A DNA stretch of 64,000 nt from Haematococcus lacustris (taxonomy: Eukaryota; Chlorophyta; Chlorophyceae; Chlamydomonadales; Haematococcaceae): contig JASKMD010000017.1 of NCBI GenBank assembly GCA_030144725.1, positions 8,694,200-8,758,199 of the forward strand, in the 5' to 3' direction. The first letter of the stretch is position 1; the number at the start of each line of letters is the position of its first letter. The position numbers and the translations under genes are program-made. Positions 31,186-43,000 of this stretch are shown one piece after another. The notes under the pieces were generated by a model. That model saw only the letters and a program-made list of their open reading frames with translations, ran no database searches and had not been told where the DNA came from.

Positions 31186-34100
31186 TCATGCCTGGCCTGC
31201 TGCCACAGCTGCCATGGGCCGCACGGCCATGAACGCATCCACCACCGCCTCAGTCACGGATGCCCGGGCCACCTGGTGCCGCGACACCAGGTCTGACAGC
31301 ACCTTCACCAGCTCCGCCTTGACTTCACCTGCAAGCAGGCAGCTCACATGCCTCAGAGCACGTGGCCAGCTTCCTCGAAGCACACGCCTGCAAGCTGCAG
31401 GGCACAGCCGCAGGCTCCTGACATATGCAGCCTTGGGTGCCATGCTGCTGACACCAACATAAGGGTAGGCTAAGGTTGAGACCTGCAAGGCAGAGTGCTC
31501 TCTGGCCCACAGCTCAAGACCCGCCCTATGTTCGCGGCATGAGCAGATGCGCACCCAACATCGCCCATGTCCAGTGACCACAGCTGCCTGAGCCGACCCT
31601 GCCCGGGGTGTTCTGAGCTGCCTGCCACCCTCGCCAGCTGCCCACCAGTGAGCATGCGGCCAGCGCCGTACTCCACCCCAATGTGTGCCAACCGCTCATC
31701 GTCCTCCAGGAAGAAGTTCAGGTACTTCCATGACACGTCCACCTGGTCAGCCAACATGTCACACCATGTGCAATCTGACCTGTGTTTAGCAGCGATGTGG
31801 GGTGGCAAGATGGTGTGGACCTATCGACATGGTGCTGAGGTCCTAGCAGTGCATGTGAGAGGGCGCTAATGCAGCCAGCAAGTTGCACCCAGCGCCAGGC
31901 GCACCAGGTGCGGCAGGTGCGGTCACAAGGAAGGGGATACGCAGCAGGGTATCAGTACCAGCAGAACCTAGGGTCAACCCAGTCTGGGGACCTTGAAAGG
32001 TGAGCAGCAGCAGAGGCTGCAGGCCTTTGACGTGCTGACAGCTCCCTGGCAACGACGCAGCACCCCACACCTCAGCGCGCATGCGGCGCAGGGGTGGGAG
32101 GCTCAGGGCATGCAGTGCAGACATGAAACGAGCAAGGCCAGCCCACCTCCAGGTCCGCGCCTTTCTCCCGGTGCTCTTGGATGGTCTGCCGCCCGCCTGA
32201 AAATGCATACTTGTTGACCTGCAGCCCGATCCACCATCATCATCACCAACGCCATCACCCTCAAGCAGTTAGTAGCGATCAGCACCATCATTTCCAAGCT
32301 GTGAGGAGAGCAGTAAGGGGCGGAGCGTTGGGCACCAACAGCTGACAGCTGGCCAGTCTCCCTCAAGCTCAGCACAGTGGCAAGGCTGCAGCTGGCCTGC
32401 AGAGGCTCCCAGCAACACCCCGGTGCCTGAGTAGGACATGGCTGCTGTGGTGCTCAGGCGGACAGCAGCACAGGTGGTAGTGAGGCCAACAGGCTGTCAG
32501 TTAGCTCGCTATTGGTGCCGGGACGGGGTGCTGGCCTCCTGCCTTGTTCTTGATGTCTGCCGACGTGTCGTTGACAAAGATGGCACTGGTGGTGTCGCTG
32601 GCGCTCATCTTTCCACTTTCGCCCTGCACACCCGTCACCACATTGAGAGGCAGGAGGTAGCTAAGAAGTGCATGACCGTCTACTCGTCTACTGTGTAGGC
32701 ATACGCAGTAAGGAGGGCAGCAAACTACCTACTCACATTCTCCTCCCCAGAGCAGAAGGGGGAGGATGGGAGGGAGGGGGGCAAGGAAGGCAGGGGTGAG
32801 GGAGGGGGGACGGACAAGGCAGGACACGAGGAGGGCATGCAGGCGGGCGGGCGGGAGGTTCGCCTGGCGCCTGACCTGTAGAGCCGGGAAGAAGCGTGAC
32901 TCAATAAGGGCGGGCTTCAGCTGGCCCAGGCGAGGGGCCACATCGCGTGTCATCCTGAAGTACGGGTCCTGGGGTTTAGTGTGGCGGCGTGTGCCCACGA
33001 CAGGTGTGGCTATGTCAGGGCTGGCCAGGCTAGAGACTTGCAAGTGGGAGTACACAGCACCACAGTCATGTCTTGGGTCTTTGGGTGCAGGCCTAAGAAG
33101 CTGGCTCAGATTTGGCGTTCAGGGTTTGGCCTACTGTGGTAAAATCATGGCGTCCAGGGCCCATTTCTGCTCCATGCCGGTACTCTTGCTGCTGCTGCTG
33201 TTGGCATGACTGCTGCTGTTGGTCAGTGCAGCATACACATGCGTGTCACGGAAAACCTACAACACCCCTACTCGGCGACCCAGCCACGAACAGAGCCCTA
33301 GGGGCAGAGTGACCCACAGGGCCTGCCTAAGGTGTGCCACCTGCAGAACCATGCACCATACCCAATCATTGTGCACACATGCTGCCTTGCTGCCAACCTC
33401 GCCATGGACCATCCTGGCATGCTGCCTGTGCCGCCATACACCATGCTGGTGTGCCACCTGCGGTGTGCCTAGCGGAGGGCCCTGCAAGGCAGCTGGCCCC
33501 ATGCTGGTGGTGGGACAGCCTCAGCCCCGCACCTGGTCAATGGCGCAGGGGATGAGGCAGCGCACGTCCCGCCGGTTGCCAAACATGTGGGGGAAGGTGT
33601 CGGCAAAGGAGGGTGCAGCCTGGAGCCAGTAGGGGAGGGAGGGCAGCAGCTGACGGGGGAGAAGGGTGGTGAGCGTGTGCAACGAGCAATGGGACGGGTG
33701 AGAAGGGCAGCTAGTGGCCCTGCCCATGCAGTCATGGTGGCCTGGCCCACGTGATAGTGACATGTAGTGAACAGGCAAGGAGAGGGCGCCGTGCGTATGT
33801 GATGTGGCAGTGGCGGCAGCGCACTACCAGCTGGGGGCGGACCTCATGCCTGCCTAGCACCTGGTGGCAGTGAGAGGGCAGTGTGCGGTGGCTGCAGGCA
33901 GCAGGAGCAGGGCAAGTGCTGGTGGCAAGTGTGACATCAAATGGATGCAGTGGCATACCTAGCAGTGGCGTATTGCCATAGCCGGCGGAAACAAGCCTAT
34001 TGCTGACATGCTTTCAGGAGCCAGCGGCAGATTGGCTGCAACACAGAAACGTGTACTGTGATAGGGACTGAACTGAGGCTGCTACCAGCTGTGCCAGCAG

Positions 34101-36612
34101 GTGGTGACTTGTAGCACCCCAATGCCCGCAGCTGCTGACAAGGACTCAGAAGAGCAAGCGCTGCTTCCAGGGATAGAACCAGGCACCTGCACTGCCGGGA
34201 ACGCAATCTTGCCAATGTAGTCTTCCATGGTGAGTCCAAAGATGCCACGCACTTGGTTCATGGTCACACACCTGTGGAGATGGTCACACACTGGTGGCTT
34301 ACATGCATGCACAATGATACAATATGATGTTCAGAGGGAGCATGTCCTCTGCATCCGCCTCACTGTGCCTGCATGCTGCAAAGACATGGGGTTGAGCATT
34401 GAGTAGGTTGCCACCCTGGCTGAGAAGAGGAACGTGACCCATGCAGATGACTTGCATGCTGACCGGTGGGGCTGTGCCTTGTGCACACAGTCGTGTCCGG
34501 CAGCGGGGTGCTGCAGCAGCAGCCGCACCTCTGTATCTGCACGATGTTGCGGTAGAAGGCCCCGCCCACATACTCAAAGTCAGAGAAGATGAAAGTCTTG
34601 GACACGTCAAACCCGCAGGCGATGATGTCCTTGGCATTCTGCACCCACCACAGCACGGCAAGCAGCCAAACCAGGTGAGGAGGGGCATACAGAGACTCAT
34701 TGAGCATAGCAAAGTGAAGGGAGATGGAGCATGGTGCCTGAACAGGCCACTATACAGGAACGCCTAAGGCTCAACGCCTGATGTTGAACTGGAGGGCCTG
34801 TGAAGGCCATTGCTCATATGGCTCTGGTGACGGAGCTGGACGTGAGGCTAGTGTAGCTGTAAAGGCCGCAGGGCAGGTGGCGTCTTAGGCTCAGCGCAAT
34901 AACCAGCTTGGTATTTTCCCGCTTGTACCAGCCTGCTTGATACCTTTCTGAGTGGTGAGGTTGATTGGGAGGACACAGTGGCCAAGGGGCTTGACGAGGA
35001 TAGGTCATATCACCTTGTCCAGGCGCAGGCAAGGATTGAGGGAGGGTGGGAGGGTGGGAAGGCGCACCCTGCTCTATCGGGCCCAGCAGCTAATGTATAG
35101 TGGCTGCTTTGGCCCACCCCACTGCAAGGCAGCAGGCTTACTTGCCTGACAAAGCGGCCTGCCCACCTCCCCTGCCAGCCCTGACGGCCTACCTCCCTCG
35201 CCAGCCGCCGTGCCTCTGTCACATCCAAGCCCTTCCAGATGGACTTCTCATCATCTGTCAGCTGGATCACCAACGGCACATTGAATGCGTCCTGCACTGA
35301 CAAGCAAGGCACACACACCACCCAGTCCCATCACCATACTGCCAATTGTTCGCCTGGGTCAGCATGCACTGCAACGAGGCCATGGTGCTCCATGCTGACG
35401 AGCTGAAGGGCTATCCTGTTGTGGGGCTACACAGCAGCACTGGATGCTGGTACAAGGCTGAGCTGGTCCGGCCCTGACCTGACCTCACGCAACCTGGCCC
35501 ACATCTGACAACCCTGTATGCTGTAGCCGCACCCAGGCAGACCTGCAAGTACTTTGTGAACATGAAAGGCACCAGGTGGCCCAGGTGAAGAGCCTCAGAG
35601 GAAGGGCCCTGAGAGGCGCACACAAGCAGCAGCCACCACAAGCAGGTGCCTCACCCTTCACCCATCACACCACATGCACATTCCATCACACTTCACCCAT
35701 GGCACCCTATGCCTCACACATCACACCTACACATTCACATATCACTCCAAACTACAACATGTGCACCTTGCAAACCATGAAGCATGACACAGCCTTAGTT
35801 ATGACATGCACGCTGTGACAGTGGCAGTCACAATGGTGGTCTCATTACCCAGCTTCACTAGCTGTGACTGCTGTCCACCGATTGCCAACCATTGCCAAGT
35901 CTTTGCCCAGTGATCACTAATGCTGGCCATCACTAAGCATGAAACGTCCCTGACCAGCTGCCCCGCTTCAGGCCACAATGGGCGCATACTCACTCTCCCA
36001 GTATACAAGTAAAAGGGGATGCCTTTCTCATAACAGTCAAGAATCTCTGACAGGTCCCGATGGGCAAAGAAAATCCCACGCTTGAGGAATGGGTGCGCAG
36101 GCCGCTTGGTGAGCCGTTCTATCCTACGGGAAGTACGGTTGCATGGGAAGCACAGAGTCTGATAAGCTTGCATGCATTGGGATGTCTGTCTGCAGCATGG
36201 TGTGCAGCATCCACCCAGTGATGTGTTTGTGGAGGCCACTGCCAAAGCCCACTTGCTTGTACGCCTGTGCTTGTCCTGCTGGGCATTCACCTTGCTATGA
36301 GGGCTGGGTCCAGCTTTGCACACCCAAACTGCATGAAAAGCGATGCATTAGCATGGACACATTCTACTGTGTCAAAGCAGGGCCTCATACAAAGACAGCT
36401 TCCCCATGGCACCTGCTCAACCAACTTGTTGTAGTCAATCGTCCCATCCGCTCCACCTTGCACTGTCCAGGGGTCGATGTACTGCTATCGCCAAGGCGCA
36501 ACGGCATTAAATGTGCATGTTATCGCAGCTTAACACAAGCCGCCCATCGCACCTGCTCAGAATCAGCGGGTATGGGTGCGGCTGCCGCGGATGGGGGTTC
36601 ATCGACTGCCAT
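31186..36612 (-). CDS. WARS: Cytosolic tryptophanyl-tRNA synthetase, complete 14-exon gene
   Basis: It charges tRNA-Trp with tryptophan in the cytosol. Minus-strand exons in order: 36553-36612, 36413-36484, 36291-36328, 35994-36123, 35543-35608, 35193-35291, 34529-34638, 34187-34271, 33533-33619, 32876-32968, 32543-32623, 32147-32218, 31646-31742, 31186-31328. Phase closes throughout, giving 410 residues, the usual length of the plant enzyme. Landmarks are VDPWTVQ near residue 24, [31 protein letters not shown] with the class I HIGH-type motif HLGH at 108-111, [55 protein letters not shown] and the KMSKS-type motif KMSAS at 285-289, then FLEDDERL and GRMLTG. The start [13 protein letters not shown] is the first ATG in phase. 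Exon 11 ends at a GC donor. No defects were seen. Confidence 0.93.
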
Positions 36613-37029
36613 CTACCACTGGGCATCAGCTGACACAAGGTCGGTACAAGCTGACACAAGGTCGGTACAAGCAACCAGAAATAAAAGTACATACTGATCA
36701 TTATTCGTGCAACACGGGTCCCCAACACACACTCTACTATGCTTAGTTCTAACATACTGTCTTTGGCAGGTGTCAGTAGAAGTTCAGTTCGACGCAGCGC
36801 AACAAAATGCCTCAAGACTACCTGGCAGATAGCAAAGCAGCTTGCAGCATACCAAGCTTAGGTCAGACATTGTCAATTATTGCATATATGCTCCTAAGTT
36901 CTAAGGACAAAATACTTTACTCACACACACTTTTCGCACACGGCCTACCGTTGCGCACAAGCGACTTTAGCACCTTCAAGCTCTCCTTGTCGCCGCGTTC
37001 TCAGCCGGTCAAACATGCAGTAGAAAACA
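36613..37029. promoter_or_regulatory. Divergent promoter region between the TrpRS and LRR/p25-alpha genes
   Basis: 417 bp separate the two start codons, which point away from each other. A perfect 21-bp tandem duplication (GCTGACACAAGGTCGGTACA plus A) lies at 36629-36649 and 36650-36670, immediately upstream of the TrpRS ATG, probably in its 5-prime leader. No clear TATA box was identified. Confidence 0.5.
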
Positions 37030-40000
37030 ATGCAGGTCCCCGGCGCTATCCCGAGCATTTACACGCATTACACGTCGCTAAGCGAGGAGCTAGGCGCACA
37101 GCCGCTGCCGGAGTTGCTGACAGCATTGTGAGTGCCTGCCTTCCCTGTGCCTTTGACCATCCTGTGTTAGTCTCGGTTCTATCCCTCAGCACCCAGACTA
37201 GGACAAATACCTATCTGGGGTTCAGTGGAGCAGCAAAGGGTGCCACCTGGCTCCTGAGCCTCACAGCAAAGACACACAGCTGGATGCACATGGCACATCA
37301 TTCCCCTAACTGCAGGAGCTCTGGACTCCGCAGCATCAGCATCAGCCACCCCCTGCAAGTCCTGTCTGATGGGCAGGTCATAGCCCTGTGCGCTGTGTTG
37401 CCTCTGAGCAACCTTGAAGAAGTCACTTTCCGTGTGTTGTCACTGGTGCGTCTATGTCAGCCTGCTGGGCATTGCTCGTGACCAGCACACTCTTTAGCCC
37501 TGCTGAGGGAGCACAAAGGGGTAGAGCGTAGCATGCCGCCCCAGGATGCCCAACAGGGGACAATGCAAGCATAGCAGGGCATCAGCCTGGCTGCTGAAGT
37601 GTCTGCTGGTTCTGACATAGCCCTACCCTATAACCGGGTCAAGCCTCACCCATCCAGCAGCTCGCTGCCATGTCAATGCATGCATCCGCCTTAACCCAGT
37701 GGGCTGTACTGTGCGTGATTCTGCTGCCGTTGCTGCTGTTGCACCACAGCATACAAACTCATGGGTCGCCATAGCCGACACAGTGACCAAGTGCACCAGG
37801 ACCCTGAAGCGCCTTACCCTCAAGCAGTGCATCTTCAAGGACAACCAGGGCGCTGCAAATATTGCCAAAACCCTGGCACTAGCAGACCTGGTGTCCTTGG
37901 ACATCTCGGACTGCAAGCTGGTGCGCGCTTGGAATGTGCAGTTGCCAGATGCCATTATGGAGCACTCTTCGGCCTGCCAGCTAGACTGTTGCTTGTGTAC
38001 TGACACATGATGTGTGGATTGCGTTTGCGGCAGGGTGATGATTTTGCAATGGGCTTGTGTGAAGGCAGGCTGCTGAAGGGTGACAGACTGACCAGCCTGC
38101 GGCTCGCTGGGTGCAGCCTGGGCGATGAGGGTGCCCTGCGCATTGCCCGCGAGTTTGAGAATACAGGTGTGAATATCTTGGAACTGAGCCGTACATAGCA
38201 GTGCAGCAACCAGGCCCCGCCTATTGCCATGCCCCTGTGCTGGTCATCATGCTCCACACCTGTTGCTGCTGTGCAGGTATGATGAGTGGGCTGAAGACCC
38301 TGGACCTAAGCTACAACCGCATCAGGTCAGGGGCTGACAGATGTCATTGCAAATTTGCAAATTGCAAAAAATCCTCAAGCTGTGCTGTCTGCATGGCTCT
38401 GACTCACTTTTGTAGTGACAAAGGAGCCTGCGCCCTGGCTGCCATGCTGGTGGCTGAGGGGGAGCAATCGTCACTCCCTCTGAACTCATTGGAGCTGGAA
38501 GGAAACCTGGTAAGAGCTGTTAAGATACCGGCGCAGCATAAGCACGAAAGCATCGCCTCAGCAACATCACAACATCAGGCAATGGGCAACTGGCCTCAGG
38601 GCAGCGCCTTGGAACACGTTGTGCAACAAATGGGGCACCTCCATTTGAATCAGATAGCAGGCAGCATTGATTCTGAGGAGGGGTGGTGCATTCTACTTCA
38701 AGAGTCCAGGTGGCAAGCGGTGTTCTACTCTTTTGCAGATCACAGATGTTGGCTGTCTTGCCCTAGCACGTGCTGCAAAGAGCGCGTTGGTGCTGTCCCG
38801 GCTCAATATCAGCCTGAACCATGCCACGGATGCCACTCTCCACGCCATAGCCGACTGCCTGCGCTTCAGCTCAGGTGGGTCAATAAGTCACACTGCTTGC
38901 GCTGATGCTGATGGCGCTGAGTCTGCAGCAACACTATGCTTAGCAACCGCCACGTACTGGTTGTGATGTACATCAGGCTTCCCAGAACATGTAGCATTGA
39001 AGCACTGTGCAAAGTAAAGCAGTCTCATGTGCAGCGCTGCGCTACTCAGCAGCTTCTTGGCCCTGAGTGGCCTTCTTCCACTGGCCTCCATGACCATTGC
39101 CTGCTCGTCCTCATCGCACCCACAGGGACCTTGAAGGAGGTGGCTGTAGGCGGGGCAAGGGCCTTTGAGAATGCTGCAGTGGCCATCATCAAGGCGGCCA
39201 CACGCAACAACTCCCTGCAGCTGCTGGATTTGCGGGGTGTGCCATTGTCAACAGAGGTGGGCCAGATCTACACCTTGCTGAGTCAAAGCCCGCCTTCCAT
39301 AAAATAGTATAGGAAAGAACATGTGGTTATTACTACGAGCATATACAAATCCATTGCTGCCAAGCATGCATAGGCGGCTGCTGTGCGCTTTGATGAGGAT
39401 GGGTCAGTCCCGTACCTGCTATTACCCATGTCTGGATACTCTCTGCCACTGACAGGCAATGGAGAGGCCTAGGGGATTCTTCACCTAGTGGCAGTCAGGC
39501 CCCAAGAGCAGCTTCTTTTCCTCCTTGCGTCACCAAGCAGCAGGCAGCACCATCAGGATGTAGCGCTGACGGGAGGGTAGCAAGGGCATGCCCCAAGGCT
39601 ACTCTCCTCCCTGCATTGTACGGGGAGGGCATAGTCTTTCTTCCTTTCTTCCCTTCTTTAGGCACCACCAGTTTCGCACCTGCTGCACTCACAGGGGGTT
39701 TCCCAGCTGTGTCAGATGTTGCGGTACACCGCCACGCTCCAGTCCCTGTTTGTGGACGTGGAGTCTGTTGAGGGAGCGGAGGCGATCGCGCGCGAGCTGC
39801 CCAACAACCGATCGCTGACTCACCTCAAGATCGGTGGCCCCGTGCCCGAGCAGCTGACCGCGCAAATGAACCAAACGCTGGCAGCGAACACCATGCGAGT
39901 GCCCGGCACCTCACCCGCCCGATCTTCGCCGCACATCCACGCGTGGATCGATGCAGCGACGCTCGGCCAAGCAGTTAGCGGTCACACCGCCGCAGCCGCG

Positions 40001-43000
40001 GCACGAGACGCGCTGCGCATGCAACATTCCAAGCTGCTACCGCAGCAATGCAGCAGCCCGACACAACCCGCCTCTCCAAACCATGCCCGCAGGTGCGTGA
40101 TACCGTGTGCCCTGTGGTCCTGCTGCAGCATCTATCTGCCTGGTGTTATGCAAAGTGCAAGGGTCAAATGCACCCCCACGCCATGCATTGCACTGGCTTG
40201 CATGCTGTCTTTTGGACACATGCATGGCCTCCCTTTCTAGCCCTGGCAGACCTACAGGTGATGTACACATGAGGTTCCCGGTGCTGTTATTATCATTATT
40301 ATGACACGGCATGCTGTTGCTGCGTGCAGCCCGCGGTCTGAAGCTGGATCCATGTTCAGCCATAACACCCAGACAACATCCAGGACTGGCCGCACTGGCA
40401 CCAGCTACCTGAGGTGCGGCTTGCAGCAGCCAGGCTCCTAGACAGCAGAACAGGCTCCATTAAATGTTGTCTATCAGCATTGCCGCAACACATAGACTCT
40501 ACCTGCTATAGTGCATTGATGCCTGTGATGCTGACGGGTATGCATATATGTGGTATTGTGTGCTGTGTTGTGTTGCCTGCTGCAGCTTCCAGTTCAGCCA
40601 GATGAGCCGCAAGACCGGCATCAGCAGCTCGCCCCTGCACATGTCCTTCTCCCTAGCAGCCGGTGGAGCAGCAGAGAAGGCTGCGGTCATCTTCCGCAAG
40701 CACGACCAGAACCAGGACAACTACCTAAACAAGTCAGGCTTTGGGCATCCACCACTTTGCTACTGGTCAACACCATTATGCTGCACAACATGCTGCACAT
40801 CATTGCAAAGCTAGGCCACACCCACTTACATGCAACTTACCCTCACGGCACCAGAAGCTGACACCCTGGACTTACACGCTGCATGCTGAGTGTGTTTAGT
40901 GCTCTCCAAGACAAGTTGCTGTCAGCACCACCTGCCTGTCATCACCACCACCCTGTCTGAACCTTGCAGGGACGAGATGCTGGCCGCTCTGCAAGAGGTC
41001 GGGGTGTTTAACGGCATTCGTGCCAAGCGCCTAGGTCAGTCACCTTGCATCCCAGCCCAGCTCTCTATGCCATGGGCTTGCTTCATCGGCTCTTGCAAGT
41101 GGCTGCAGGACGCATGCTAGACCATGAGTTCAAAAAAGCTGACTGGGACAAGGATGGCAAAGTCAGCTTGCAGGTGAGGGGCGAGGTGCCACTACATCCT
41201 AGGCATCAGTTGACATTCAGCCTGGCACTGGCATTACTGGAACCATTGCTGGTATCAATAGGGTCTCCTTGGCGTGCGAGCGAGGGTGTTGGTTGGCGGC
41301 CACCACCAAGTCAGCAAGTGGCACACATTGGAGCAGTGCAGCACATTGTCCATGTCACTGACCACCCTTGTGAGCCCACCCTTTGCTGGCAGGACTTCAT
41401 CAACTACTATGAGCGCATAGCCCACTACCAGACCCAGATGGCCCGTGAAGGCCGCATCAAGAGCGCCACTCAGAAGCACATCATCCCCGTGGGGGTTGAA
41501 AACAACCCCGGCCTTAAGCGCGTGTTCAAGAACTACTGCAAGTCAGTGGCCTGCTGCAAGCAGCACCAGCTGATGTCAGCGCCATCTGCCAATAGCAAAG
41601 CCAACCACCTGAGGGACTGCTGCACTGCTCTGGTCAGATATACAGTTGCAATGAAGCAATGTGATGCCAATTAAAGCCGTGCACATGCAGGTTTGCTCTG
41701 GGTCAAGGCCGCGTCTACAGCCAGGGCACCGTGCCACACATGACGGCACAGCAGTTCCACCGGCTGTGTGCTGACGCAGGCTTCCTGGAGCCTGACGGTG
41801 AGCCCTGCAGCCTGTCTGACCCACAAGACTAGACTAGCCAGCCCCCTCGTCCATCACCAGGGCCTCCATTCTGTCGGACCACCACTAGGGACCACTAGGC
41901 TAGCCAGCATTGGGTGCGGTGCAGGGCACGCAGCTTGATGTCTAAGAACATGCTGCTAAGTATTACTTCAATGATGCTATTTGGGCTACTTGCCGCTATG
42001 GCACATTGTGGTCTGTAGGCAAGCCTGGGCACCTGGACGCCGAGGGTGCCATGCCCTCCAGCACACCTTACTACCACCACCTCCCAATTCCCAGCTTCTT
42101 GTCATCCCTGCCCCGAGCATCAGTCACACCTAGACACTGTGGTGACATGCAATGCCGCCCCTAGCAAAGCTCTGGGTGACCAAGCAATGGCTAAACACCT
42201 GCTGACAAACAGCAGGCCATACTGTGTAGGTGAGGTCAGCAAGCTTGCCTGGAACTGTGCGGTGCAGCTGGCAGTGCGGTACGCTGCAAGCAGCTTCATC
42301 CAGGCCATGCATGGCTGCATGCATGCGGTTGCAGGTCGGCTCAGCACCACCGCTGTGGATGTGGTGTTCTACCGCTACCGTACCGCCCGTCGCCTAGGCT
42401 TCAAGGAGTTTGTGGAGGCCCTGGCGGCTGTGTCATATGAGGCGGGGCTGCAGTTTGACGACCTGCTCGTGTCCCTGGGCTGCAAGGGGCCTCCCAGCCT
42501 GTTCACGCCAGATGGTTCCACGGTAAGTGGGCCAGACAGGTCAGACAGGGATGTTCCCTGACTTTCCACTCTGCCCTTCCCTTTACCACTCTTGATGACT
42601 CCGATGATAGGCTCTGCCCCTTCTTGGGCCCCTCTCCTGCCCACCAACAGCATCCTGCCCTTGATCCTGACCCTTCCCAGCTGACCCTCCCCAGTTGGCC
42701 TTCCCCAGATGACATTTTCTGGCTGACCCTCCCTAGCTGACCCTGGTGCTCCTTTGCAGCACACCAGTGAGGCAGGCACCGCGCCAGGAGGGCAGCGCCG
42801 CACCCAGGATGAGGTGGACACCTCCTTCTCCAACCTCCTGGTCGGTTTACACCACACCCACCACACCCCGTCCTGGGCACATGCTGCATGGCCTCAATGT
42901 GCGACCCTGGTGCCAATGCCAACGCCATGGCCTGATTGACTTGTCATGGATGGCTGACCCTGATGCCTGCCTCTACTTATTCGTCACGGCTGCCAACTTC

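Noticed and set aside
36807..37481. ATG at 36807 as the start of the LRR/p25-alpha gene
   Set aside because: The frame is only open by chance across what must be introns. ATG 37030 starts a frame whose spliced phase agrees with all later exons.
39257..39307. Read-through to the TAG at 39305-39307 as the end of the LRR gene
   Set aside because: A good GTGGGC donor at 39257 and an in-phase acceptor at 39694 continue the protein into EF-hand and p25-alpha exons.
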